Below, in pieces: positions 44,484 through 56,538 of a DNA stretch of 64,000 nucleotides. The notes under the pieces are model-generated. The model saw nothing but the letters and a program-made list of their open reading frames with translations, was not told where the DNA came from and searched no databases. Source of the DNA: Isoetes taiwanensis (taxonomy: Eukaryota > Streptophyta > Lycopodiopsida > Isoetales > Isoetaceae); assembly GCA_021234155.1 (NCBI GenBank), contig JAJEKV010000033.1, forward strand, positions 8,360,635-8,424,634. Direction: 5' to 3'. Each line of letters opens with the position of its first letter. Positions within the stretch are counted from its first letter, which is position 1. A program made the translations under genes and the position numbers.

Positions 44484-46562
44484 CTCGTATTCTAGTGGTT
44501 CAGTGAATTCTAGCAAACATTCATTGTCGCCATCTTGAAGTCCTGGAAAGTCGTTTTTGTACACATACTTGTATACTGCCTTACAAAGTCCCCTGTAATC
44601 AAATCCATTTGTGTCGAAGTTTTTAATAAGCATTTTGATGTCTTTAGCTACCTCCCTGGGACACGAGTTAATGTACATGTATGGCAGGATTTGCGAAATG
44701 ATGACATTTCTAGCTTGATAATATGGTCTACAACTAGCAGCCTGCACATATTTCAGCACCTTGAATGGAAGAATGTCTCTTTTATCATATTTAACTGTCC
44801 TGAAGATACCATTAGCCCTGCTCAATAGCTCAATAGTCACATTAAGAAAATTACCCTTGTATCCAAATGTGGCTATTGGGTCATTTTTGAATTTAAAGGC
44901 AGTCTCTTCTTTGATCCCTAGAAATCTCATGTCATATATCTGTGGCTGCACTTCTTTATCCTGAAAAGCATAACCTAGAAAATTTCTTATATCGGGGCAG
45001 TTAATGGCAAGGAGATCATCCATGTATCTAAATACATATTTGAACATTTCCACCTCCTTGTATCTCCCTTCAGTAGCTAAATTTTTAATAAAGATAGCTT
45101 CATTCCATGCCAGATACAGGTTGCACCAGCATGGGCTGCAGGCAAAGCCCATAGGAATCCCACTAATTTGCAGCCATGTATTATCCCCCTTCATGATAAA
45201 ACAATTAGTTAATAACCATATATTGGCTCTGATAAAGTTATCCTTGGTGATCAGACTCCAACATTTCCCTTTTGGGTCTACCTTAAACCATTTGGTTATG
45301 TAATTCTCATTCCCTTCTCTTTTAATCCATAGCTTATAGTTATGGTGGATATGAGTCATGTGTTCCCAAACTGTATTAATGACTAGTGTAATAACCTGGC
45401 AAATTCCACTATCCCCTGTCAGAGGAATGCTCTCATAGCATTTTGTGATGTCTGCCACAAAAATATCAGTGATTTTAGAGGGAAGATTTAAGATTACATC
45501 GTATACGGATTGAATCATCCAGTTAGGATTGACCTTTCCAGGAAACATATTGCAGAATCTTATGCAAATATTCTTGGCAACGTCTGGCCAAATCTCTATG
45601 ATCATATTCAGACCTGCTGTAATAATGTTTGAAAATTCAGTATAAGCTGTCCCATGTGCATTTGTTATCCATCTATAGTCCTTTTTATGGGCCTTATAGA
45701 TGCCTAGTAAATATGGCAACCTATCACTTGTATATCCAACAAAAGGAAAGATTTGTTCCATTTCTGTTTTGATCTTCCATATAACAGCCACCTGGTCCAT
45801 TGTAATTATTCTGAAATCACTACTATTTAGTCTGTTAATAGCCATTTCAGTGATATGTTTTGGGCAAATAAATGCCGGGTTATTGGTGGCTTTATCTATG
45901 CCAGCAACATAAAGGTACTTATTGAGCCATTCTATGCTTTTGACCACTCTATTGTCGTTCAGGGGGAACCTTCTAGTGTTATCCCTCTTGCAGGCTTTAC
46001 TAACCAAAGCAGCAGTCTTAACTAGGACGATTTTTTCCACTTCCTGTTTAATCCCATCATCAATATTTGGGAATGTATATTTATGTACCTCAAATATGTT
46101 GTTGACCGTGGAACTTAATTCTTTTTTGAACTCATTCCATTTCAAGCATCTATCAGGAATATGGTTCAGACCAAGCTGTAGTAGCTTTCTCACTTGTATG
46201 TTTTGCACTACTCCACGGTCAGTAGTTCTAATGTGTCTTATTGTTGGATCAATAAACCCTTTGAGTTGAGGAATGGAACATGGACATTCAGCTACCCCTC
46301 CTTGTGCAAAAATATAGTATGGCTTGTAGCACAAGTCCCTCATATTCTCAGTATATTTCCATGAGAACATGGTCTCTTTCATAATATCTTCCCCTGTACT
46401 GCCTAGCACCTCTATCATGGCATAATGAAAAATCTTAGGTAGGCACACATTATCCAATATCTTGGATAGAAAAATGCAGTGAACAATTCTTTTTTTCATT
46501 TTGGGAGCATCATCAATTAGGTGCTGTCTTCCAAGGCAATCCTTTAGTAACCGTTTGAAATT
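44484..46562 (-). CDS. Reverse transcriptase, Penelope/telomerase-like lineage, single long open exon
   Basis: A 693-codon open exon lies between an acceptor (TTAAAACAG before NFKRLLKDCLG) and a donor (GAG|GTATGA). RT motifs: fingers LLGIYKAHKKDYRWITNAHG; motif A IFVADITKCYESIP; motif B GIPMGFACSPCWCNLYLAWN; motif C VFRYMDDLLAIN, the catalytic DD; then FLNVTIELL and VKYDKRDILPFKVLKYVQAA with ARNVIISQILPYMY. The K-x-HK and D-x-x-x-CYESIP forms and the post-catalytic Y-DKR/SQ block resemble Penelope-like and related RTs, not LTR or LINE enzymes. No RNase H or endonuclease domain (GIY-YIG) was seen. Likely role is copying the element. There is no internal stop, which is unusual among the transposon genes here. 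Confidence 0.7.
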
Positions 46563-47189
46563 CTGTTTTAATCATATAAAGAAGACTGAAAGTTAGTAAA
46601 CTAGTCTACTATGTATTGGTATGGCTTAAGGAGGAAATCATGGTCGTTATCCATATAGGATTATCCATAACTTCTGGAGCATTATTTAGGCCTTGTGGCA
46701 GTAGTTGGTCCATATCTAATGGGCAACTACTTATTGTTATTATAAAGTTAGTACTTTTCATCCAACATTGACTTAGTCATATATGTAAAGATGCATATTT
46801 GAACATTCAAAAACTTCTTTCATCTAGATCATTTATTTATGAAAATATCATTCAGAACTATCATCATACCTTATGGTCCATATTTGAGAACTTAATGTAC
46901 CATCAACAACATACTGACCTTCTTGTATTACTATCTTTGGTAACGCGAGTTCTCCATAACACTCTCGGGCTGTTCAGCCTTTCAACGAAGGGGTACTATC
47001 GAGTGCTTTCGGCTTTCATTGGGGTACCCGGGTAATAAAGTGTAATTTTGGGGAGCATTTATTTTGAAAGTTGAACCGCTAGATCCGGGCTGATCTACCC
47101 CTGTTTAGATATCTTGTTCTTTGCTAGTACTAGCAAGTGGCAAATGTACCCTTAAGAAAATTGATAGATTTGATCGCCTTTTCACATAC

Positions 47190-48451
47190 ATCCGCCATGA
47201 CTCCCTTTGGGAGTCCAATCTTCGATCGCAAGTGGATTACTAGCAAGCCTCATGGTCATGTCAACTAGCATCTTTCTAACTTCAATGTACCCAATAAATG
47301 CAAGTACTCCAGCCCTCAGTGTGCCTTTAAGACAGTTCCTAAAGGCCACCATCTGACCAGCAAACGACATGTTAGGATATATGATAACAAGGTTATTCAA
47401 CATGTACCATATTGCTTGATCGAACCAGATCATACTCTCATCACACTCAATGGCGCTTTTGCTTTTTACCCCTGTTATCACATATGCATTTGAAATAAGG
47501 GCATAATGTACGCCATAATCTTTTAATGTAGAAATCATCCCTTACAATGTTAGCATATGCCATATGCCCTTTTCGGCATAGAATCATGAGTTCACTCTTC
47601 TTCGCATCTTTTATCAAAGAATCGAAAGTGTCAACTAGCAGTTTTACTTTTGTTAACTTCATCTTCTCCATCCTTAAGGCTGCTGCCTTTGCACTATCTG
47701 CTTCCTCCTTAGAGATATCCCCTAGAATCATCCATGCTTCCTCACTGATAGGAGCCAATGCTCCAAGATTCTTCGTTCGCCACAAAGCCTGGTTACACAG
47801 CAAGCCATGACTCTCCACTAATCTTTCTGATATGATGGGGAATTTGAGACAGTTTCTCAATGTGAATTTGAAGTCTAGGCCCTTGCCTTGTTTATCATGG
47901 ATAGTTCCAGGTTGTTGAAGAACAACCCTATCTTCCTCTGTTAAAAGATCTTCTCCAAATGGATCATCCAAGTTGGTGGATTCTTTAGTGGATGCCACTG
48001 GCATATCAATTCGGATCTGTTCATTCTCTTTCCCATGAGAATTTTTAATACCATTCACGTCCTCCAGAGCAGTAACGCCCAAAATAAAATCTTTTGCACT
48101 TGCATCTTCATTCATGGTACACTCATAGATCATATTGGGTAAGCTGTCATAAAGTTCAGTAATGAATGGATACACTTCTTCCTCCTTATCTGATAGTTTA
48201 TTAATTTTGGGTAATAGTAACAGCCATTGACTGAAACCCAAATGCGTAACTGCTGAAATCTGATCAGGAGATCTCATTGCCTCTTTTTCCAATATCAGTT
48301 CATGTACCTTCATGTTTCTGATACAACAGATAATCGTCTGCACAGCTGTATTAGGGCACTCGATTCTGTTCTTATCGTACCATATATCACAAAGTTGTTT
48401 ATTCCAGGTTGGAGGTACGACTTCATACTCCAACTCATCCTCTGCAACATC
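47190..48451 (-). CDS. N-terminal exon of the reverse transcriptase gene, one frameshift
   Basis: After an acceptor (GTGTGCAG before 48451) the frame reads DVAEDELEYEVVPPTWNKQL and stays open for about 310 codons (acidic, helical; contains DPFGEDLLTEEDRVVLQQPG). At about 47520 the frame changes and continues LKDYGVHYALISNAYVITGV to a donor-like GCGGAT|GTATGT at 47189. No domain is recognised; it probably precedes the RT core on the same transcript. The intron to the RT exon would be 46563-47189. The junction phase does not work without another change, so either the donor is wrong or there is a second lesion. The true 5' exon should lie within 48452-48633 or is lost. Confidence 0.5.
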
Positions 48452-48633
48452 CTGCACACATCATGTGTCATAGGTCATTAATATTGTTAGTGGTGTCCAG
48501 TGGATGTAATCAAGTATTAAATAGTGAATAAACCTAAGTAGCAGCTTAGGTCAACATAAATGCTCAAACCATAGGAGAGAAAGTAAATGACAACACCGGA
48601 TGTCCCCAGTGTAGTGAAGTATCTAAAAAAAAG

Positions 48634-51146
48634 CCAGCCTGAACTAGAATCCTAGACCAGACATCTGCCTCAGTCAATCCCTTGGCAGTATTATCACTCT
48701 ACTACTAGCATGAGCCTTTCTAGTATAGTATCATTTTACCTCTCATAATCAGACCATGTACATGTATTACTAGATCATCTCGATATTCCCATACTAATGT
48801 ATTCTTTTATGTTAAATGGTAACTGCCTTTAGGGCTTATATGACAGTAATTTTCAGACCAGAGACATGAAAAAGCCACAATGTCCCAATTAATATTATCT
48901 CCAAAACATGAGAGAATTTAAGTCTTAGACCCAATATCATTAGGGAATAGACACCATTTACTTTCATATTTAAAGACCAAAAAGAGACCTTATATCATAA
49001 ATACATCTGCATTAAAGGTCTGAGATAATTTGAGTATTATAACGAGTGCTATTCTGGAACCTTATCCTAACTATGTAGAGCTAAACTTGTAGCTTTATTT
49101 AACTTTTATTATTCTGCTCCAGCTACATACTTATAGGCAGGAAGACCATTCTAAGATGTATGTGAATTAATAGTTTTGAACCATCAATGTGATCTCAATC
49201 CTATGATTTTCAACCTGTGGTTTTGACTATAGTCTATATGTCAAGTCTAAATGGAATAATATTATCCCCTCATGGTCATCTTACTATATCCAATTAATGG
49301 GTGTGGATGTACAAAACTTTTAGCAAACCAGATATAATTGCAGAAACCAGATATAATTCCAGAAACCATATATAATTGCAGTACAGTTTTCTGCCACTTT
49401 TTATCTCCATATATTAAGTTTCACTATATGAGAGTAAATCATCTATAAAACATATTCATAGATCCTTTTTCCTTTTAACATCAGTAATCCATATACGATC
49501 AAACAGACCATACTTCCTAGTCTATATCATTCCTCATAATGTATTATAAGCAACCTTGCACTTTTATAAACTTAAAACCAAAAGAACCCTCGCTCAAGGT
49601 GCTCGTGGACTGATCAGTGTGTTGTATGAGAACCCGGTTGCATTGTTTTTCAAAACTTGATCCATCCTTGTAGCCAAACCACACTTGTAAAGCAAAAAGA
49701 GACAATGAGAAGAAACCCCCGCATGCAAGAAATTCCAAACAATACCCTCGTTAACATAAAAATGGTATCGAGGCAAGGGCAAAAAGGTACATTGGGGTTT
49801 TCAGCTCTTCGCTGATTACCCATTGTTCCTTTTGCCCTATTAGTACTTTGACTATAAGAATATATATCTGAAATCGAGATTAACATTGGTATTTCAAATT
49901 GAAACCCATGCTTGTAATTAGATCTAAGGATCACCGCTATAGAATAATCCATAATTTCAAACCCGTCACAAATCCTCAAACCTGATTCTTGTTTGTAAGC
50001 TTTACCTTATCATCATGTTAAATAGTGAACGGTTATCATTTGAAACATGTAAAAAGATTTTTTACTTAACCATTCATATGTAGCCTTATGTATTTCTAAT
50101 GCATCTCGCCTTTGGTCGGAATCCTTATGAGTAAACAAGCCTCACAAGTTTTCTTATGTGAAGTCAGGCCATCAGCAAATGAATTTATTTATGTGACCTT
50201 AACAACCTATACAACACCTAGATCTATTATGTAATCTGATCGAAGTCTGGATAGGACTCTATTGTGTTTTAGAGCAGCAAAAGCCATTGTTTCTAATGTA
50301 TAGTGTGAACTTAGGGTCTATTAGCTATCACCGCCACCATTATGGTCATAAAATTTGGACAATATACCTCTATTTGTATCCTTACAGACGTATTCCTAAT
50401 GCATCTAGCATTCACCTGAATCTTTATGAGCAGACCTGCTTCATAGTTTTCATCATGTGGAATCAGGAACTACCTTTTGTAAATAAATCTATGCCACTAT
50501 AGACTCCTATTAAAGCTTGTAAATCCAAATGAAACCTGATCAAAGTCTGGGTCACCATCAATCTCCTGAGTTTCTTGGATTATTTGTCCATCATGATACT
50601 CATCCTGGCGCCTTTTGCCGAAATGCCTGGGACTTTTTTGATAATATCTATCGTCCCTTTGAAAGCCGCCTCTTCTTTGCCCATAGCCTCCTCTACTGCC
50701 TCTAGCATCCATTCTGTGATCAGACTTAGATAGACGAACTGTATATGCTTCAAGCTCCCTCTTCAAATCAGAAATATTAAGTATCATTATCCGAGTCCGA
50801 TGCCTCATTTTCATCAGAAAAATAGCCCATTATGTATGTTTGCACCAAAAAAATACCCCCACCTATGAATCCTTGTCATAGATCTTCTGCAAGGTCCACC
50901 GGCCTTTACCGCTATTCAAGCACGCATTCACTAAATGCACCATTTTAGGGTTTTATTTTTATTCACTACTATAGAATCATATGCAATTAAACTTGGTAGT
51001 TTTCATAATAGTTAAACGGCCCTTGCAATACAACTTAGACCATTGTATATTTTCTGGAATAACTAGGTCTATATTGTAGCTCTTTCCAAGACATCATACT
51101 ATGAGTAAAGATTTAGAAGATTCAATAAAAGGTACTTCTTGCACTA
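48634..51146 (+). repeat. 2.5-kb direct repeat, copy 2 (right of the reverse transcriptase gene)
   Basis: Collinear with 41794-44313. Left border follows CTAAAAAAAAG; right border runs into an 18-base A run (51147 onward), while copy 1 runs into a similar A run at its right border. It includes a second copy of the RGG exon. Copy differences are mostly short indels. Confidence 0.9.
50497..50814 (-). pseudogene. Second copy of the RGG-rich exon
   Basis: Reads LNISDLKRELEAYTVRLSKS straight into DHRMDARGSRGGYGQRRGGF and on to the same stop, without the frame change of the 43660-44092 copy. However, its 5' part is shifted near 50788-50850 (loss of bases at TTAAGTATCATTATCC). It has no RT exon downstream of it in this copy, so it is an orphan fragment of the tandem or terminal repeat. 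Confidence 0.5.
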
Positions 51147-51690
51147 AAAAAAAAAAAAAAAAAGGGCTAGCAAAAAGGCACGCCAGGGGCTGTTGCCAAG
51201 TTATGCAATGCAATGAAGGTTTTTAAATCATGTTCTTGAATTTTAGGTATCATTAGTTGTTTTATGTGGAGGAAGCCAAAGCCATAATTTACCTTTATTT
51301 CTCAGGCATATTAGTTGTTTTATATGGAGGAAGCCAAAGCCATAATTTACCTTTATTTTCAGGCATATTAGCAATGGAATAGAAGCTTGCTATGTAAATA
51401 AACGTGATCAAAATATCAAGACAAAATCCAATTGAGATTACTGAATACATCAAAATTTGTACATCAATTTTGGAGCATAATGGATTTGGAAGAGTAGCAC
51501 AACTGGTGATGCCAAATTTGTCTGATGGCAAATCCATGATCCCGAAAATAGCAGCATTGCCTTTCCATTTGAAATTGACCAAAATCATAGGCGTTCTGAT
51601 AGATGCCCCAAAAGTTTGGCAACTTTTGTAAATACTGGGGTATTTGACAAATAGCCCAAAATACAAGGCAATTTTAAAGTTCCTTTTTTA

Positions 51691-52282
51691 TTGAAAAAAA
51701 AGAAAGAAATGTCTTTGTTCTTTAATAACAAAGAAAGAAAGGTAAATGTTCTACTTTGGCAGGTGATTCATTGCTCTTTGCGAGTTAATGAGATGGTTCA
51801 TCGCTTTAAGCCGGGAGTAAGCCCACTTAGCCCAATGTGTGAGCGGTGCATTGAAACATTGGAGCACTGTTTATATTTGTGTGCGAAATAGTAGTCTTAG
51901 GTCCTGGCTGCATTCTCTTTTTGGAGTATCTTTGGATAGTCAGCACTTTCTTTTGGGTATTTATCCAAATCAGTGGATTGCTTCTAAAAGGATTGCATTT
52001 CACATGGCAAAGTCTTGGCTAATATGGAGTGTATGGAAGCGAAGGCGAAGAAAGGTCTTTTATGATAAGCGTATTTCTTCTCAGGTGGTGCTTCAAGAAA
52101 TTCGTCAGAAGTTGTATAATTATTTTCAGATCTCCAATTGGCCTGATCGTATTAAAATTCCAATATGGAGTGATCATCTAAAAGTGATTGATGCTTCAGG
52201 GACATTTCTTACTTCTGGAAGTACTTTGTAATATTTTGAGTGTATAATATGAAGTAAAACACGTTCTTCAAAAAAAATTAAA
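51691..52282 (+). mobile_element. 5'-truncated LINE (non-LTR retrotransposon) 3' fragment with RT zinc-binding domain
   Basis: The frame reads VNVLLWQVIHCSLRVNEMVH ... PMCERCIETLEHCLYLCAK, the Cys-x2-Cys...His...Cys pattern of the zinc-binding domain after plant LINE reverse transcriptases. After a small frame change it continues SWLHSLFGVSLDSQHFLLGI to a stop at 52231. The RT core is absent, as expected from 5' truncation during target-primed reverse transcription. The 3' end runs into TTCAAAAAAAATTAAAAAG and then a GAATA microsatellite. It abuts the 3' side of the BRO1 pseudogene. Confidence 0.7.
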
Positions 52283-52312
52283 AAGAATAGAATAGAATAG
52301 AATAGAATAGAA
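52283..52312 (+). repeat. (GAATA)n microsatellite at the LINE tail
   Basis: About five copies of GAATA directly follow the A-rich end of the LINE fragment. Simple repeats often grow from LINE tails. Confidence 0.9.
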
Positions 52313-52337
52313 AGAACTAAACTTAAAATTGAAATTA

Positions 52338-53307
52338 AAACATGGTTCCTAATTGTATCATACAAGGTGTCGATAGAGGCCCCAGTGCACACACCGCCAA
52401 AAGGTAGATTGTCTAGATTTCCTGCTTGAAGACAAGTTTCGCTTCATCTTCATAGAGACGAGTAGTCGCATGCAAAAATCTCTGTTTAATTCAATGGCTT
52501 TCAGAGTCCCATCATTCGAGATCTTGAGAACCAAGGAAACTATAAAGACAATGGCATTCAACTACAAATGGAAGTTCTGCTTACAATGTTGTACGAAGAT
52601 TTCTAAATTTTCGACCGCTACATAATATGACTAGCATATTTTAACGTTGCCTAAGCGAGAGAATTTTTAAGATAGCTTAAATTCAAATCGATATCATCCA
52701 TACATGCAGAATGGCATCTAGCAGAAGTTTTAACTAACCTTGAATTTGTCAGCAACATCATTCCAGTTAGATGCATATTGCTGAAGGTAGCTATTAGCTT
52801 CTTCGAGGATCTGTACAATGCCAAAATGCAGTTTTGAAAGAAGACTATTGCTTGAGCTCTTCTCTTGAGCATTGCATACTGCCACTGCCTGGATTTAAAA
52901 TCATCCAGTCAACAATAAATGTTAAGTAGAAGAGACTAAAAGAATGTTTTGTGATGCATGCAGTATGTTTTTATAAGAAGTATAAGTGCGTAGAAAATGA
53001 AAGCAAAGAACTATTTGAGCACCGACGCAATATGGAAAAGGATTTCTATTTTGTCTGTGTTTCTTTACAACATAGTCCTTTATCCTCTTCCTTACTAAAA
53101 AACAATGACTGTAATGCATAAGAAACTAGAGTTAGTTATCTGTGCTTCTGCCAGGCAGATGGGGTGCATTATTGCTGCCATTGATGGTGTAACTTCAGGT
53201 GGTCTATCATTAGGTAGCTTTGTAATCAATCCTGGTAAATAAGTTTTGTGCTATATGATGGAAAACACCAGCAGCCTTTCTAAGAATTGCAGCCGAAGTA
53301 ACCATAT
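52338..53307 (-). pseudogene. BRO1-domain protein pseudogene (plant endosomal BRO1-like)
   Basis: Three exon pieces on the minus strand. Exon at 53307-53140: VTSAAILRKAAGVFHHIAQ, then after a frame change LPNDRPPEVTPSMAAIMHPI and CLAEAQ. Exon at 52888-52739: AVAVCNAQEKSSSNSLLSKL then HFGIVQILEEANSYLQQYAS. Exon from 52481: RFLHATTRLYEDEAKLVFKQ then EI and an in-frame TAG at 52413-52415. The order and the motifs RKAAGVFHH, RPPE, ICLAEAQ and LAKLH-like match plant BRO1-like proteins, relatives of Bro1/ALIX that act in endosomal sorting. The donor after CLAEAQ reads CAG|ATAACT instead of GTAACT, a G-to-A change. Earlier exons were not found with confidence. The LINE lies at its 3' edge. Confidence 0.6.
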
Positions 53308-55270
53308 CTGCAATTATGAGAAATTCTCATCATTGGACAGGAGAAGGAGGGCTTAGCAGAAGAAAGGAACCTTGCTTACCAAGTGGCAGCATTGATGTTG
53401 CTCCATTATCTCCTCCTGCTTTTGGCAAAACTATGGAAGCATTGCATCAGAAGAAGCATGCACACCTCACATATATAAAACGTTTTGGTTTATCAAGGTA
53501 ATATTCTTCTAGATAGGTTGTTTTGAGGACAAAATATTTTGCAGGAATGCAATTAGAAGATGTCTCCAAGATGTTATGGTTATTTCAAGCTTAACAACCT
53601 GTGTGAAAAAACTTGCTAGGGTTTCACGTTACCAAAAGGCAAATATGGAGAATCAATATTAGGAAAAAAATTTGTGACTAAGCAATGTGAGGATGCCATC
53701 ATACTGATAGAAAATAATAAATGAGACTCTAGACTTTGTTACAGATTAGTCTTCAGCAAGCTCTGTAGACAAAGTAATACCAGTGAGAAATTTAAGGAAA
53801 AAAATCCAACTACATAATAAAACAGTCACAGGCGTTGCTAGTTTTATGCTTGTCTGAAACATCCATGAGTGGCCTCCGCAGAATAGCAGCAATAACCAGG
53901 AATCATGTAACAAAACAACCATGGCAGACTTTATATTATAAAGAAGCACACGAACAAAATGTTGAGGGGATTCTGATAAACCAATGCAAAAGGTGCTCAA
54001 TTCTACATGTCTGGGCATTGAACCCCCTTTCTGGTCAAATACTAAAACAAGAATTACAAGGGAAAAGATAGAGAAAGTACTTAAACCGAACCATGTGCTT
54101 AATCCTTGTGCAAAAATGTTCAGCAATTTGGGCAAAATGTCATATTTCTCTGCAGCAGGACAAAACCAGAAAGCACACTAATAAAACTGTTGTAAAATTG
54201 TCAATAAGGGATAAAGAGATAACAAAGAAACCATGTAGAAAGACAAAGACTATGGAAATACCAAGTTATACTGTCAAGAGATTAAGAAATTGGATGATGT
54301 GAAACCTTAGCCCAAATTATATTATTAAGATACGATGTTGGAGCCAATCTCTGATTAAAAAGATTGCTTTGAAATGCCAATCATGATTGGCGTTTTGCAT
54401 AGAGTCTAGGTTGACAATGTGACCTATGGCAAGTGTATGTTGGATTCAAGCAAGTAGATATTGAAACAACATAGCTTGCTTTAGGTTTGTCTGCAAATAG
54501 TACTAGACAAATCTACTAAGTTGAGAATAATTCTTGAAATGCCATGATTTCTGGTTATCTGCATTACAGACTTGGCAATGCCTTTAGAAGAACATTGTGC
54601 ACAATCAGAAGCACGTAAAGATGTCACTTTTTAAACAAGTCAGAGTCAATCAGAAAGTTAGGTGGCAAACTTAAGTATTATAGTAGCTGCCAACAAGTAT
54701 GAAACTCTCCGATGTCTTCCAGGAAAACACGGTTGAGGAACTTCAGAGAGATTTATGAAGAACCGAACTGGTACTCGTCCTCTTTTGGAGTTGAAATAAG
54801 CAAGTTGTCTTCTTCTAAGCATCGACATAAAAGAGATATGCCTTCTAGTAAAGGCTTTTTTTTTTTCTCATGTCCAATAACTACCCTTCTAGATACTTGC
54901 ATTATTGGGATACTTCAAAGAGAGAACAAAAACTAACCTGAGGTTGTTGTACCATATACCAGTGAGTTGCTTGCAAAACTCTATTAATTTTGAATGACGA
55001 AACTGGTTTTACATAGGCCTGAAAGGCATCCACCATGGTAAAAGACTTTGACCAAAACAAGGAATTCAATATTCTCTTATGGGCAGGGAAGCGTAAACTG
55101 ATCACATGCTCAAGACTGTGATGAACAAGCAGGAGACAACAAGACAATGAATACTCAATAAAGCCAAAATCTTATCTGGAGGATTGGACCTTGCATAAAT
55201 GCTCCTCCTCGCTTTGGTAACTTCTGAGGCTTCTTCTCTTGAGATTAAAATAGAGAATTCGGAAAATAAC
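53308..55270. other. No firm gene; possible remnants of 5' BRO1 exons
   Basis: A minus-strand exon-like block at 53375-53470 has CMLLLMQCFHSFAKSRRR before a donor CTTG|GTAAGC and could be a 5' BRO1 exon, but the similarity is weak. Another block ends at a donor near 54940 (QATHWYMVQQPQ|GTTAGT). Neither can be assigned. The rest is AT-rich. Confidence 0.3.
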
Positions 55271-55513
55271 TTATTCAGGGATGTTCTTTGGAAAAACAAG
55301 TGCGTTTTCGTGCTTGAATTGTATGTTCCAGCGATTGCAGACTTGGTGACAAGCAGCAAGGGTCGGAACATGGGTGATTTCGGAGAAGATGATGCGAAGA
55401 ATATGATCAGGAAGAAACTCAAACGGTTGCCCTATAAACAAGGAAATAAGCCTGGAATAAACGGAAGTAGAAGATTTTTGGCCAGGCACGAGGCACGAAT
55501 GCTCTCGCGACAT
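55271..55513 (-). pseudogene. Possible F-box domain fragment
   Basis: The frame reads FEFLPDHILRIIFSEITHVP followed by TLAACHQVCNRWN, close to the F-box consensus (LPD-hL--Ih--h----L---R-VCKRW). F-box proteins recruit substrates to SCF ubiquitin ligases. It is followed by a stop after 16 more residues, and the other frames carry open sequence downstream, so it is either the first exon of a gene or a fragment. Gene identity unknown. Confidence 0.4.
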
Positions 55514-55887
55514 CCTTTGTATCTCCGTGGAAATTTTAGATTTTTTTCTAATTTCCCTGGCCTTACATCTACATAAATGAAAATCTAATGGTGAATATTA
55601 TGCCACTTCAGACTTTGATGATTTGGAACTGCTACGTGGATAGCCTAGAATTGCAAGGAGGGCTGCAAGCTTGGTTAGGTTGGCGTGCTAAAAAAAAAAC
55701 AAATGGTAAAATTGTATGTTCAAATCCCACATGTTTATGTTCTCATTGTATTGCAATCATAAAATGCATTACAATAGTATCACTAAACTCAGACACATAA
55801 GCCTTATAAAATATCTTATACTCAAAACCAGGTCGGTATGAGTAACGCTGTCTGTGAACTGCAATACTTGTTGATGTCTCTTTGCAG

Positions 55888-56538
55888 GTACTTCTGGTTA
55901 ATTGGAAAGGATGATATTGATAGGACAGGCCGGCTGGACTGTGCCAAGGTGGAAGGGACCAAGGAAATACACAGCATAAGGACATACATGGCCAAATTGA
56001 CCATAAGGGTAGCTCATAGAGGTTTACGTTATTTCTGTGGTAACTGTATGAAGAGAAGCTGGTCATGTTGTGTGAATAGGCACAGGTTGAAGAATTGAAG
56101 GTATGTGACACTGAAGCCTATAAAGTCTACTGGTGAAACACTTGATGACGAAATTGATGAGGCATTTTTTGAAGGTGATGGGGAATAGCTTAGTGGAAAC
56201 ATAGAGGAAGGTGACAACTTTGCAGTTGTAGACGAGGATGGCAATCAAGAGAATGCAGACTTCTATGTGGTGAAGTGTGTTACGTCGATATTCTTGACAA
56301 AATTGTACATGACAGTTGGGGTCAGACTTTCAATGTCGATGAACACGTATTGGCTGGTTTATACTATGCTATCCAACCCGATGGTAGTTGGGAGCTACTT
56401 CAAAACAAAGGTCTTACTTATCAATACAATCACGTCTCAGCAATCAAATTTGAGATGAATCAAATCCTCGGCACCAACAAGTTTTCCCTTGAGGAGGCTA
56501 CCCATCAGATGATCCTTGACAGCCTACCATATGGTTGA
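55888..56538 (+). pseudogene. Element C transposase, C-terminal fragment
   Basis: After an acceptor (CTCTTTGCAG) the frame reads YFWLIGKDDIDRTGRLDCAK, GTKEIHSIRTYMAKL and a Cys-rich YFCGNCMKRSWSCC, then KPIKSTGETLDDEIDEAFFE and ENADFYVVKC. After a frame change it continues ILDKIVHDSWGQTFNVDEHV and LAGLYYAIQPDGSWELL to the stop at 56538. The Cys block and the terminal domain match relic B (LSCFCSNCLDGKWDMC; GETVVEGIYYRKKPW). In-frame TGA at about 56096 (a Trp codon by alignment with relic B) and TAG at about 56187. The N-terminal and catalytic parts are missing upstream. Confidence 0.55.

Noticed and set aside
41794-51146. Classical LTR retrotransposon
   Set aside because: Despite long direct repeats there is no gag, protease, integrase or primer-binding site seen, and the RT motifs are not of LTR type.
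55640-55740. tRNA-derived SINE or tRNA gene (TGTTCAAATCCCAC looks like a B box)
   Set aside because: No convincing A box at the right spacing, no cloverleaf, no flanking duplication.
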